This document shows positions 25,417 through 33,903 of a DNA stretch of 64,000 bases, in pieces. The stretch comes from Paenibacillus sp. LS1 (GTDB lineage Bacteria > Bacillota > Bacilli > Paenibacillales > Paenibacillaceae), in assembly GCF_026013365.1 (NCBI RefSeq), contig NZ_JAPDOE010000002.1, positions 1,240,001 through 1,304,000 on the forward strand. Direction: 5' to 3'. Within the stretch, counting starts at the first letter, position 1. The number at the start of each line of letters is the position of its first letter. A model generated the notes under the pieces. It made no database searches and was not told the origin of the DNA. It was given only the letters and a program-made list of their open reading frames with translations. Both the position numbers and the translations under genes were made by a program.

Positions 25417-26175
25417 TTAATTACCTTTCTGATAATACCAACCATCTTGGAATCTTTCTTTTGCTCTTTCATAAGACTGTTCAAAGTTTTCAACACGAGT
25501 ACCCTCTGTACCCAACAATGCCGCCCTAGAAGCACCTAAAGTAGTGTCAAGGAGAAGAGAACACTTCAATTTTGTTTCTCCCGACTTAACTGTTAACATT
25601 TCTTGTCGATCCGATAGGAATTTACGATATTCCTCATTCGATGATTCTTTTAAAGTATTATTTATCAATTCAATTTGATTATATACAGATTTTGCATAAG
25701 TTATTGTTTCCTCTTCAGTGGGCATGTATCCTTCATGAATAACCCTATTTCGAAAAGCTCTTTCCGACTCTATTATTTTCCACGGTGGAACTGCTCTATA
25801 CTTATGAAGAAACAAAAAATAAAAACTTCCGATTTGTCTCTCAGAAGATTTTTTAATTGATTTCCAAGTTTCTTTGAAAGAGTCATCTTCAATTCCGCTA
25901 TCTTTCAAGATAAGTTCTATACTATATTCGATAAATCGTTCAAATGCAGCGGCGAAACTTGATACAGCTTCTCTCGCATAGCCATCCATTAAAGCCATTA
26001 GTCCAAAGTCATATAATATCTCAAATTTATAATTAATAATTATGTGGACTAAGTTGTGTCCATTAGGACAATTCATTGAGTAAATATGATCATCACGAAC
26101 TGTTGAAAGTTGAGTCACTTCTTCTCTGTTAATCCCCTCCAATTCACAATGAGGACAAGTAAAAACAATTCTCAT
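25417..26175 (-). CDS. Zinc-ribbon/HEPN-motif protein (cassette A, first cassette)
   Basis: Protein of 252 aa. The N-terminus carries a zinc-ribbon-like set of cysteines (FTCPHCELEG, later MNCPNGH). The middle is all helical, and RNRVIHEGY gives an Rx4H motif typical of HEPN nucleases, in a context (AFRNRVIHEG.MPTEEETI) common in HEPN-fold proteins. RNase activity is inferred, not shown. AAGGAG lies 8 nt before the ATG. It is the cassette nearest the recombinase and thus, by analogy with integrons, the most recent insertion. Cassette limits 25242-26232; its ends agree at 15 of 16 bases. Confidence 0.65.
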   Translation of the reverse strand: MRIVFTCPHCELEGINREEVTQLSTVRDDHIYSMNCPNGHNLVHIIINYKFEILYDFGLMALMDGYAREAVSSFAAAFERFIEYSIELILKDSGIEDDSFKETWKSIKKSSERQIGSFYFLFLHKYRAVPPWKIIESERAFRNRVIHEGYMPTEEETITYAKSVYNQIELINNTLKESSNEEYRKFLSDRQEMLTVKSGETKLKCSLLLDTTLGASRAALLGTEGTRVENFEQSYERAKERFQDGWYYQKGN

Positions 26176-26225
26176 AATTTATTCTCCTTATACTTTTATC
26201 GTTTTGATATTAATCTCAAGTATTT

Positions 26226-26337
26226 CTGATAACATCTAATTTATGCACTTCGTAAATACCACGGATCTTGCCTGATATCCGAACTACGTCTATGATAACC
26301 GATGCTGTGGTATTTGCGAAGAAGAATTTGGTTAAAA
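26226..26337 (-). repeat. Recombinase-proximal hairpin site (attI candidate, site 9)
   Basis: On the minus strand TTTTAAC (26337-26331) opens and GTTATCAG (26233-26226) closes a site whose arms CTTCGCAAATACCACAG and CGTGGTATTTACGAAG form a 15-of-17 stem. The box order is that of the other sites, but the stem sequence is unrelated. It lies between the recombinase stop and the first cassette, where an attI site would be. Confidence 0.75.
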
Positions 26338-26357
26338 AGGTAGATTTATAGGAGAAC

Positions 26358-27473
26358 TCACTCTCCCAGATCCAAACGATCCAGCGGGCTCTGAATACGC
26401 TGGATATTTTTCATACTCACATGCGTATATCGCTGAGTTGTTCGTGCACTCGTATGACCAAGTAGCTCCTGAATGTAGCGCAAGTCTGTTCCGTTTTCCA
26501 GTAAATGCGTAGCGAAGGAGTGCCTTAAGGCATGAATACTAACCTTTTTTACAATACCTGCGCGTTGTCTAGCTTCTTCAAAAACCTTCTGTACGCTGCG
26601 TTCGGTAAGATGCCGATCCGAAGATTGTCCCGGAAATAACCAACGATTGGGTCTATACTCCGTAATGTATTCCTGCACAATTTCCCAAGCTAGGTTAGAG
26701 AGAAGAGTTCTCCGATCCTTCTGACCTTTTCCCTGCCGTACAATAAGTGTCTGACGCTCAATATCCAGATCGCTGCATTGAAGACGAACGACTTCGCCAA
26801 CACGAAGACCAGAAAAATACGTAAGAAACAGAATCGTCTTATGCTTTAGATTAGTAACAGATTTGAGTAGTTGAGCAACTTCTTTTTCTGACATGACTTT
26901 AGGTAATTTTATCTGCTTTTTGGGACGAATATACTGGATTTCTGTAGGATGATGGAGTACATGTTTGCAATAGAAACGAATTGCGCTGATCGTCTGATTC
27001 ACGCTTGAATGGGAGATCCCTTGCTCTAGTAAACCTAAACAATACGTCTGAACTTTGGAACTAGTCACATCGGTATCTTTAAGCGCAAGGCTACTCAGAA
27101 AACGTTCGACCTGATTACAATAGGCTTTGATCGTTTTACGGCTGTATCCTCGTAATGTTAATGCCTTCTGTAGCGACTCTTTGCTCCATGCATTACTTCC
27201 CTTGCTAGTTTTCCATTGCTGTAAATCATCGCTTTCCACCCACAACTCCGGGGCAATCTGGACATCAACTGGATCAAATTGATTCATGAACTCCTGTATG
27301 GCAGATGTGGTGTAAGGGATAATCCACACTTTTTGTTTGGTTTCCCACGTTCTGCCCTTGATCCGACGAATGCGCTCAATATATGCAGGGTTATACGGGA
27401 TGTAGATGTGCAGTAATTCAGCGGAACCTTTTGTTATGGTAATCGTCTCTGTGGTAGTAGCATGTTCATTCAT
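26358..27473 (-). CDS. Tyrosine recombinase of the cassette array (integron-integrase-like)
   Basis: Site-specific recombinase of 371 aa. The catalytic domain has all the usual residues: R in FSGLRVGEVVRL, K in GKGQKDRR, HALRHSFATHL, LGHTSARTTQRYTHV with the nucleophilic tyrosine. A SAM-like core-binding domain spans about 95-185. Ahead of it sits an extra 80-90 residues (RRIKGRTWETKQKVWIIPY). The insertion before HxLRH that defines IntI integrases is absent, yet the tail IQSPLDRL resembles that of IntI proteins. AAGGAG lies 8 nt before the ATG. It points towards the cassettes, which is reversed relative to class 1 integrons. Confidence 0.85.
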   Translation of the reverse strand: MNEHATTTETITITKGSAELLHIYIPYNPAYIERIRRIKGRTWETKQKVWIIPYTTSAIQEFMNQFDPVDVQIAPELWVESDDLQQWKTSKGSNAWSKESLQKALTLRGYSRKTIKAYCNQVERFLSSLALKDTDVTSSKVQTYCLGLLEQGISHSSVNQTISAIRFYCKHVLHHPTEIQYIRPKKQIKLPKVMSEKEVAQLLKSVTNLKHKTILFLTYFSGLRVGEVVRLQCSDLDIERQTLIVRQGKGQKDRRTLLSNLAWEIVQEYITEYRPNRWLFPGQSSDRHLTERSVQKVFEEARQRAGIVKKVSIHALRHSFATHLLENGTDLRYIQELLGHTSARTTQRYTHVSMKNIQRIQSPLDRLDLGE

Positions 27474-27521
27474 AGGAAACTCTCCTTCGATTGGATTGAT
27501 TATGCTATTGCTATCATTCTG

Positions 27522-27574
27522 AAAAACAAAAAGGAAGGCCCTTCTTCATCCCCTAGGGAATCAGACGACCTTCC
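27522..27574 (-). terminator. Palindromic terminator, family 2
   Basis: GGAAGG (27533-27538) and CCTTCC (27569-27574) form the stem, followed on the minus strand by TTTTTGTTTTTC. It is nearly the same as 4291-4342, including loop bases. It insulates the recombinase gene from the radical SAM gene upstream. Confidence 0.7.
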
Positions 27575-27618
27575 GATGCTTTCGGAACATATATGCTGTT
27601 GTAAAAAGTAGTACGGAG

Positions 27619-27788
27619 CGCGACTTGTGCAATGACAAGCCGCGTAAGGATGAGGTGCTGCGCCCAATGGGCAGCACCTCATGGAGAAGCACCGCGGTCA
27701 ATAGCGCGGTGCTCATCAAGGCAGGCATCCCCCGCACATAGCGGTGATGCCTGTCCCGAACGTGCCACGGACCGTAAAGCCGTGGCAC
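27619..27788. repeat. Row of five different GC-rich hairpins
   Basis: Successive perfect or near-perfect inverted repeats: CGCG.CTTGT/ACAAG.CGCG (27619-27644), GAGGTGCTG/CAGCACCTC (27652-27680), GCACCGCG/CGCGGTGC (27690-27712), AGGCATC/GATGCCT (27723-27752) and GTGCCACGG/CCGTGGCAC (27762-27788). Stem sequences differ, so this is not a tandem repeat. No T-run follows. It fills the gap between the radical SAM gene and the recombinase gene; purpose unknown. Confidence 0.75.
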
Positions 27789-27843
27789 ATCTTCCTGCTG
27801 AATGATGCCAATAGGCCATGCAGCTCGTGTCAGGCTGCTGCAT

Positions 27844-29886
27844 CTATATTGCAGCGGCTTCTTCTCCCAGCGGCAGCGTGTAATACTGCGCCTGCTGCCC
27901 TTCATGCTGCTGGTATACAACGACCAGCAGCGTCTGGCCTTTCGCGGCAAGCGGGCTGGCGCCAGCTAGCACACGCTCAAGCCGGAACGGAAGCACATCC
28001 AATACGGTGTGCTTCTGCAGTTCCTTTTCGCCGAGACCAAGGTCGGCGAAAGCACGGGCACCCATGACCGTCTGTGCGGTCATGGCCGAGGTCATCGGCA
28101 ACGCACGCGAAGCGTTGCCGTCCGTCATGTCCACCGCTCCATCCGCGGCGGACCCTGTTGCGTCGCCCGCAACGCGCGACGCTTCACCCCCGACTTCGCT
28201 GCCAATCACACCCGCCGCATCTGCGGCAGAGTCTTCCCCGGCAGCAGCCGAATTTGCCCCAGCGACACTCGGACCCGTGCCGCTGCTTTCGAGCCATGCC
28301 GTGCCTGCGGCACCGGCAACACGTGGCAGGCGAACGTCTTCCGGACGTTCAGCCAACGTTTTCATATAACCCGCCCACTGGTCTTTCTGAAGCGGATCTT
28401 CCCACCAGATTTTGCGTGGTTTGTATTTGTGGCCGAGGAAATAATCCAGCTTCATCAGGCCCAGCACGATATCCATATGCGGCGTGTTGCGCGACTCCAG
28501 GAAGCTGTGCAGACGAGTAAACAGATCCTCCAGTTGGTGACCAATCTTCTGCCAGCCCTGACCTTCCCAGTAATCCCCAAACGCCTGGAAGAAATCAAAC
28601 GGCGAATTGAACTCCTGCTCCATCAGATACTTCAGCGTATGGTCCATCCGGTGTGCATTCCAGTATTTCTCCAGCACATCTTCCAACCGCTTCAGGCGTA
28701 CGATGTCACTGAACGGCAGCACATCACTGCCCAGAATCTCATACGGTGCGTGTTCCATGTACGTGTAGTTATACTTCTCCGCATCCAGACGCAGACCCGT
28801 ACCACGCAGCATTTTAAGGAATCCGAGTTGAAGTTCTTCCGGCCCCAGTGCAAACACATCGTTAAACGTCTTGCGGAACGTATTGTAATCTTCCTCCGGC
28901 AGTCCGGCAATGAGATCCAGATGCTGGTCGATTTTTCCACTAGCTTTGACCTTGTTCACGGTACGGCTCAGCTTCGTAAAGTTTTGGCGGCGTTTCACCA
29001 GTTCATTTGTCGGATCATTCGTGGACTGAACCCCGATCTCGAACCGGAATGTGCCCGGCGGCGCATTCTCAGCCAGATAGTCCAGTACTTCAGGACGCAT
29101 AATATCCGCCGTAATTTCAAACTGGAACACCGTCCCCTGATGATTCTCGATCAGGAATTTGAACATTTCGAGCGCATAATCCCGTTTGATGTTAAACGTC
29201 CGGTCCACAAACTTGATCAGCTTTGCACCCTTCTCAATCAGGTACAGAATGTCCGACTTCGTCCGCTCAATATCGTAATACCGCACGCCGACCTCAATAC
29301 TGGACAGACAGAACTGACAACTGAATGGACAGCCCCGACTGGTCTCAAAATAAACAACCCGTTTCCCAAGCTCCGGGATATCCTCTTCAAATCGGTGCGG
29401 TGACGGCAGATCGTTCAGGTCCGCTTTTGGCCGCCCTGGCATGAGAATGACTTCTTCCCCTTTGCGATACGCCAGTCCATACACGAAGTGGAACTTCTTG
29501 CTTCCTTCCAACTCCGTCAACAGCTGATGCAGCGTCTCTTCCCCTTCACCCATCACGATGAAATCCACATTGGGAATCCGGTTCATCCAATATTCCGTGT
29601 CGTAGGACACTTCCGGTCCGCCCAGCAAAATTTTCACGTCAGGCATAACCTTTTTCAAATTATCAATGACCTTGATCGTCTCTTCGATGTTCCAGATGTA
29701 ACACGAGAAACCAATTACGTCCGCCCCGCGCTGGTACAGATCAGACACAATGTTCATCACCGGGTCCTTGATTGTATACTCCGCCAGGTCAATATCAAAA
29801 TCCTTCTCACTGTACGCCTTCAGACACCGCAAGGCCAAGGAGGTATGGATGTACTTTGCATTTAATGTAGAAAGAATAACCTTCAT
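27844..29886 (-). CDS. B12-binding-domain radical SAM protein (DUF4080 type)
   Basis: Protein of 680 aa. Residues 1-150 form a cobalamin-binding-like Rossmann domain (VILSTLNAKYIHTSLALRCL, VIGFSCYIWNIEE, LLGGPEVSYD). The radical SAM core follows with cluster ligands in CPFSCQFCLSS. A DUF4080 C-terminal domain follows to about residue 560, then an Ala/Gly/Ser-rich linker, and a short conserved tail. The linker (27990-28350 on DNA) is GC-rich and probably unstructured. Substrate unknown; related proteins occur in most Paenibacillus. No classical DxHxxG B12 motif is visible, so cobalamin may not be bound. Confidence 0.85.
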   Translation of the reverse strand: MKVILSTLNAKYIHTSLALRCLKAYSEKDFDIDLAEYTIKDPVMNIVSDLYQRGADVIGFSCYIWNIEETIKVIDNLKKVMPDVKILLGGPEVSYDTEYWMNRIPNVDFIVMGEGEETLHQLLTELEGSKKFHFVYGLAYRKGEEVILMPGRPKADLNDLPSPHRFEEDIPELGKRVVYFETSRGCPFSCQFCLSSIEVGVRYYDIERTKSDILYLIEKGAKLIKFVDRTFNIKRDYALEMFKFLIENHQGTVFQFEITADIMRPEVLDYLAENAPPGTFRFEIGVQSTNDPTNELVKRRQNFTKLSRTVNKVKASGKIDQHLDLIAGLPEEDYNTFRKTFNDVFALGPEELQLGFLKMLRGTGLRLDAEKYNYTYMEHAPYEILGSDVLPFSDIVRLKRLEDVLEKYWNAHRMDHTLKYLMEQEFNSPFDFFQAFGDYWEGQGWQKIGHQLEDLFTRLHSFLESRNTPHMDIVLGLMKLDYFLGHKYKPRKIWWEDPLQKDQWAGYMKTLAERPEDVRLPRVAGAAGTAWLESSGTGPSVAGANSAAAGEDSAADAAGVIGSEVGGEASRVAGDATGSAADGAVDMTDGNASRALPMTSAMTAQTVMGARAFADLGLGEKELQKHTVLDVLPFRLERVLAGASPLAAKGQTLLVVVYQQHEGQQAQYYTLPLGEEAAAI

Positions 29887-30528
29887 GGTTCACAACCTTT
29901 GCCTGGACACCCAGACCATATTTTTTTGGTAAAAGGAAAGCTGCACAGCCATCCTGCCCCGGATGCTGTTCATCTAAACCTCTTTTGAACTAGCCATTCC
30001 ATCTCTCATGGACATATCCAACTTTTGTCTTTCAAAGAGTGGACACTCTTTTCAAAAAGACATAGAGACCTCGCCAAACGAAAACCGCAACATATAGTAC
30101 ACAACACATACAATAAAACTACATGCTGTATGTGATACGGTCAGCCCTTTCTAACGCCAATGTCCACCTTTTGAAAGACAATTCACCATCTTTTGTCCGC
30201 ATACCAGAGACACAAAAATCAACTTCAAACTCAACTTCACCTGTTAAAGACCTCATTCGCATTCCATCCACAATAGATATCCACATTTTACTGCCTTGAG
30301 CCTTTAGGTTTTAGCCTCGAACCTCTGCCGAACGCTTCCCCCGTATCATGGACGAACCATCGACTTGCATGATGATAACTATCAACGTTGGATCAATTAA
30401 GCTTTACGTGTCATGAACTTCAAAGACTTGAAATGGCGAATGTAAAAAAATTCTCACTCCATCCCAACCAGCCAAGCTCACTCACATTCATCTCATACTC
30501 ACTCATACTTACTTATACGTGCTCATAC
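29887..30528. other. Gene-free stretch with one strong hairpin
   Basis: No convincing gene is seen in 642 bp. A hairpin at 30026-30062 (TGTCTTT..AAGAGTG / CACTCTT..AAAGACA) stands out, and a TGTCCACCTTTTGAAAGACA segment further on (30160-30181) echoes it. The right end (30490-30545) holds about five degenerate TCATACTYAC units that run into the recQ stop codon. Confidence 0.5.
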
Positions 30529-32409
30529 CTACTCATACTCGTAAAACGCATCGTCATCCGTATCCACTTCTTCTCCTGATTGCTTCTGGAAAAACTCCAG
30601 GAACGGCAGTCCGTACTTGCGGTACTTCACCTCACCGACTCCTTTGATATCCAGCATGTCACGTTCTGTCTGTGGACATACCACACTCATCTCGCGCAAA
30701 GTCGCATCATTGAAAATAATGTACGATGGCACATGCTCTTTCGCCGCCAGATCACGCCGGATCAGACGCAGCTGTTCGAATACCGTCTCGTTGACCGCAG
30801 ATGGCATCGCATCGCGTCCACGACGTCCGCCGTAGTTCGTACCCGAAGCCGTTGCCGCTGTTTTGCGGACCACACGCTGCATCACTTCTCGTTGACCTTT
30901 CAGCACTTCTACTGCTAGTGGCTGTAAACGTACCACCGGATACTGTCCCTCGGACAGCATCAGATATCCTTCGGATACCATCACGTTGATGATCTCCGAA
31001 ATTTCACGCTCCGTACGATTACCCATCACGCCATAGGTTGGCAGAGAGTTGAAGCCGTAATCGAGTACCTTTTTGGCACGAGAGCCTTTGAGCACCGAAG
31101 CAACCAGTGATACACCGTATCGTTCACGCATGCGGTGAATGCAGCTGAATATTTTCTGTGCATCAATCGTCATGTCTACCAGCTCGCGGTCGTCCGTACA
31201 GGAACTGCAAGTACCGCACGGTGTATCGTCATGCACCTCACCGAAATAATCCAGCTGCGCACTGCGCAGACAACGCGTTGTGTAACAGTAATCCACCATC
31301 TGTTGCAGCTTCCGGTAATCGTTCTGTTTCCGGTCGCCGTCCATCGGATTCTGCTCAATCAGGAATTTCTGGGTGATAATATCCTGTGCCCCGAACAGCA
31401 GAATGCACTGGCTTGGCTCTCCATCTCGGCCTGCACGTCCGGCTTCCTGCACGTATGCCTCCATGTTCTTCGGCATGCTGTTATGAATAACGTAACGCAC
31501 GTTCGACTTATCAATCCCCATCCCGAACGCATTGGTCGCCACCATCACCCGGATATCATCGTACAAAAAAGCTTCCTGGCTCTGGGACCGTTCATCATCC
31601 GTCATGCCGGCATGATAGCGTCCTGCGGGCAATCCCGCCTGCAACAAACGCTGATGCAGATCGTCCACGTCCTTACGGGTCGCGGCGTATATAATACCTG
31701 GCTCGCTGGCATGCTCGCGCGCGTAATTCAGAACAAAATCCTTTTTGCTCTCGCCACGCAGCACGCTAAACGCCAGATTATCCCGCCCAAGTCCGGTCAC
31801 ATATGTCTGCGGGTCCTGCAAACGCAGCAGCCGCAGAATATCGCCCATGACCTCGGGCGTCGCTGTAGCCGTAAAGGCCGCAACCACCGGCCGCTCCGGC
31901 AAACTATCCACAAACGGCGCTACCGCCAGGTAGCTTGTCCGAAAATCATGTCCCCACTGCGACACACAGTGGGCCTCATCCACGGCAACGCAAGAGATTG
32001 GCAAATAGCCCATCTCCTCGCGGAACCAATCCAGCTCCAGTCGCTCAGGCGCGACATAGAGCAACTTCAACTCACCGCGCTGCGCCGCGCGGATGCGATC
32101 ATTCACTTCTTTGCCGCTTAACGTACTATTAATATACGCGGCAGCAATTCCGGCGGTCGTCAACGCATCGACCTGGTCCTTCATCAATGAAATTAACGGG
32201 GAGACCACAAGCGTCAGTCCCGAATACAACAAAGCAGGGATCTGATAACAGATCGACTTACCGCCCCCGGTTGGCATAATGCCAAGCGTATCTTCGCGTT
32301 CCAGCAGACTGGCTACAATCTTTTTCTGTCCTTCACGAAAGTCGGGGTAGCCATAATATTTTTGCAGGAGACCCTGCGCTTCTTCTAATGTAGGTGTTTG
32401 CACACTCAT
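30529..32409 (-). CDS. recQ: ATP-dependent DNA helicase RecQ
   Basis: Superfamily 2 helicase, 626 aa. Walker [15 protein letters not shown] box in [16 protein letters not shown], motif [15 protein letters not shown], zinc-binding cysteines ([10 protein letters not shown]... CGTCSSC), winged-helix RQC domain, HRDC-type C-terminus ([20 protein letters not shown]). Typical full length. AAGGAG lies 8 nt before the ATG. The final codons, DDDAFYEYE, come from a short TATGAGTA repeat that continues past the stop. Role: unwinding of DNA in recombination and repair. Confidence 0.93.
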   Translation of the reverse strand: MSVQTPTLEEAQGLLQKYYGYPDFREGQKKIVASLLEREDTLGIMPTGGGKSICYQIPALLYSGLTLVVSPLISLMKDQVDALTTAGIAAAYINSTLSGKEVNDRIRAAQRGELKLLYVAPERLELDWFREEMGYLPISCVAVDEAHCVSQWGHDFRTSYLAVAPFVDSLPERPVVAAFTATATPEVMGDILRLLRLQDPQTYVTGLGRDNLAFSVLRGESKKDFVLNYAREHASEPGIIYAATRKDVDDLHQRLLQAGLPAGRYHAGMTDDERSQSQEAFLYDDIRVMVATNAFGMGIDKSNVRYVIHNSMPKNMEAYVQEAGRAGRDGEPSQCILLFGAQDIITQKFLIEQNPMDGDRKQNDYRKLQQMVDYCYTTRCLRSAQLDYFGEVHDDTPCGTCSSCTDDRELVDMTIDAQKIFSCIHRMRERYGVSLVASVLKGSRAKKVLDYGFNSLPTYGVMGNRTEREISEIINVMVSEGYLMLSEGQYPVVRLQPLAVEVLKGQREVMQRVVRKTAATASGTNYGGRRGRDAMPSAVNETVFEQLRLIRRDLAAKEHVPSYIIFNDATLREMSVVCPQTERDMLDIKGVGEVKYRKYGLPFLEFFQKQSGEEVDTDDDAFYEYE

Positions 32410-32719
32410 GTAAAGACTCCTTACTTATCACCAGTGTTCTTCCACCAGCTTGGTCCGATCCGATTCTGACATCCGAAAGCGGCACACATACCGCATCCTT
32501 GACAACAAAATGGCGTTCTCATGACTTGTCCGTCAAGCAAACGCCGCTCCCTTTAGTTTAACGGCCCAGCCCCGAATGAGCAACCGCGTTTTACTGTAAA
32601 ACGTTTGAAGCTTCTTCATCAAAATAAAAACAACCGTCCTGCCCTAGTTGGACAAAACGATTGCATTTAATTTACAAAACTATTAAGTCATACAATAACT
32701 GTTTCACACTGGTGGTATT
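32410..32719. other. Intergenic region with terminator
   Basis: No gene is seen. It separates recQ from the Rpn-family gene. The part 32580-32670 includes a minus-strand terminator (separate entry); the rest shows nothing notable beyond the recQ promoter region. Confidence 0.5.
32625..32667 (-). terminator. Weak terminator after the Rpn-family gene
   Basis: On the minus strand CAATCG..TTGTCC and GGACGGTTG pair imperfectly and are followed by TTTTTATTTT. Confidence 0.5.
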
Positions 32720-33574
32720 TTAATTTTTCAACGCCTCAACTTCAGACACAGTTAGACCACTTGTTTCGGCAATAATTGAAACTTCAATTCCAAATGAGAG
32801 CATGTTTTTTGCAATCTCAATCGCCTTTCTTTTTTCCCCTTCCACTAACCCCTTGGCTATTCCCTTTTCCGTAGCCCATTCAATCATGGAAGCTTCATCA
32901 TGCAAATACTTCTGCCGCTCTTCATACAAACGACGTGCTTCCCGATCCTGACTCAAGAACTCCAGCGTATCCATCGCCTTCTTCAAAGTAGGTTCATTCA
33001 TTTGCAACACCTCCCAATTGGATTTGTCAGCACCTTTCAGGAACAAGAGCCAGTTAATCAGTCCACCTGCCATCGGAACGGATCGATCATCTAGTTTCGA
33101 CAGCTCCATGAAATGCACTTCGAGATCATCACTAAGTTCAAGTCCGGTGTGGTCTTCCCTCAGATGAAAAACATTATGATAACGCTCATTCGTGATAAAC
33201 GAGTAATTCAAAATATTAATGGTGACGCACTTTTTCAATTCTTTGTATGTCTGACCTTCCTGTAGCTGGCTCGAATAACGCTTGCTCCAGTAGTATAGGG
33301 TTCGCTTCTCGATATCGTATTTATTAAATAACTGCATTTCAATATTGATTAGCTTACCTTCAGCTGTTTTCGCCCAGATATCAAATATGGACTGTTTATC
33401 CAGTGGAGCATCTTTATCCGTGTATGGGTTGAGAAGTACGATCTCTGTCAGTGGCTGCTCACCCGACTCTGCGAACGTTCGATTCAAGAACACAAGCAGA
33501 ACATCTTTATTCTCCTCACTGCCAAAAATACGCTTGAAAACAAAATCGTTCCGAGGATCGAGCAAATCAGACAT
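32720..33574 (-). CDS. Rpn family recombination-promoting nuclease / putative transposase
   Basis: Protein of 284 aa with a PD-(D/E)XK nuclease core: DPRNDFVFKRIFGSEENKDVL, SIFDIWAKTAEGKLINIEMQ (D and E-x-Q catalytic residues), KRTLYYWSKRYSSQL, then LMNYSFI-type strands. The C-terminal 60 residues are helical with RRLYEERQKYLHDE. Family members promote RecA-independent recombination and act as DNases in E. coli. ATG 33574 with GGAG 11 nt upstream; the frame is open 30 codons further without support. Confidence 0.85.
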   Translation of the reverse strand: MSDLLDPRNDFVFKRIFGSEENKDVLLVFLNRTFAESGEQPLTEIVLLNPYTDKDAPLDKQSIFDIWAKTAEGKLINIEMQLFNKYDIEKRTLYYWSKRYSSQLQEGQTYKELKKCVTINILNYSFITNERYHNVFHLREDHTGLELSDDLEVHFMELSKLDDRSVPMAGGLINWLLFLKGADKSNWEVLQMNEPTLKKAMDTLEFLSQDREARRLYEERQKYLHDEASMIEWATEKGIAKGLVEGEKRKAIEIAKNMLSFGIEVSIIAETSGLTVSEVEALKN

Positions 33575-33903
33575 CTGAACATCAACTCCGTTTCTTCCTA
33601 TTATACCATGCTTGTAGTGATTAATTGCAGCATCAACTTCCTTTATGCAAGTTAAACATTCCATACCAAATACAATCTCTTACTGCTTCTTTAAGTCCTG
33701 AATTTGCTGAGAATGCTGTCTTTCTCCATTTATAATTTAGTCGCTTTTGAACTAAGGGTAATTTTAACTTATTTGTTATTAATCAATAAACGCAGTGTGT
33801 TACCATTAATTTAATAAATAGCTTAAAGAGAAGACACCAATATATCTATATATCCAATTCCTTATCTCGTTCCTACCCAACATCTCTAAAGGAGAGCAAT
33901 TTC

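Noticed and set aside
28009..29403. Open frame of 464 codons on the plus strand opposite the radical SAM gene
   Set aside because: It is the antisense shadow of a GC-rich gene; the minus-strand frame has clear radical SAM motifs.
31135..32121. Open frame of 328 codons opposite recQ
   Set aside because: Antisense of a well-conserved helicase; no ribosome binding site or motif.
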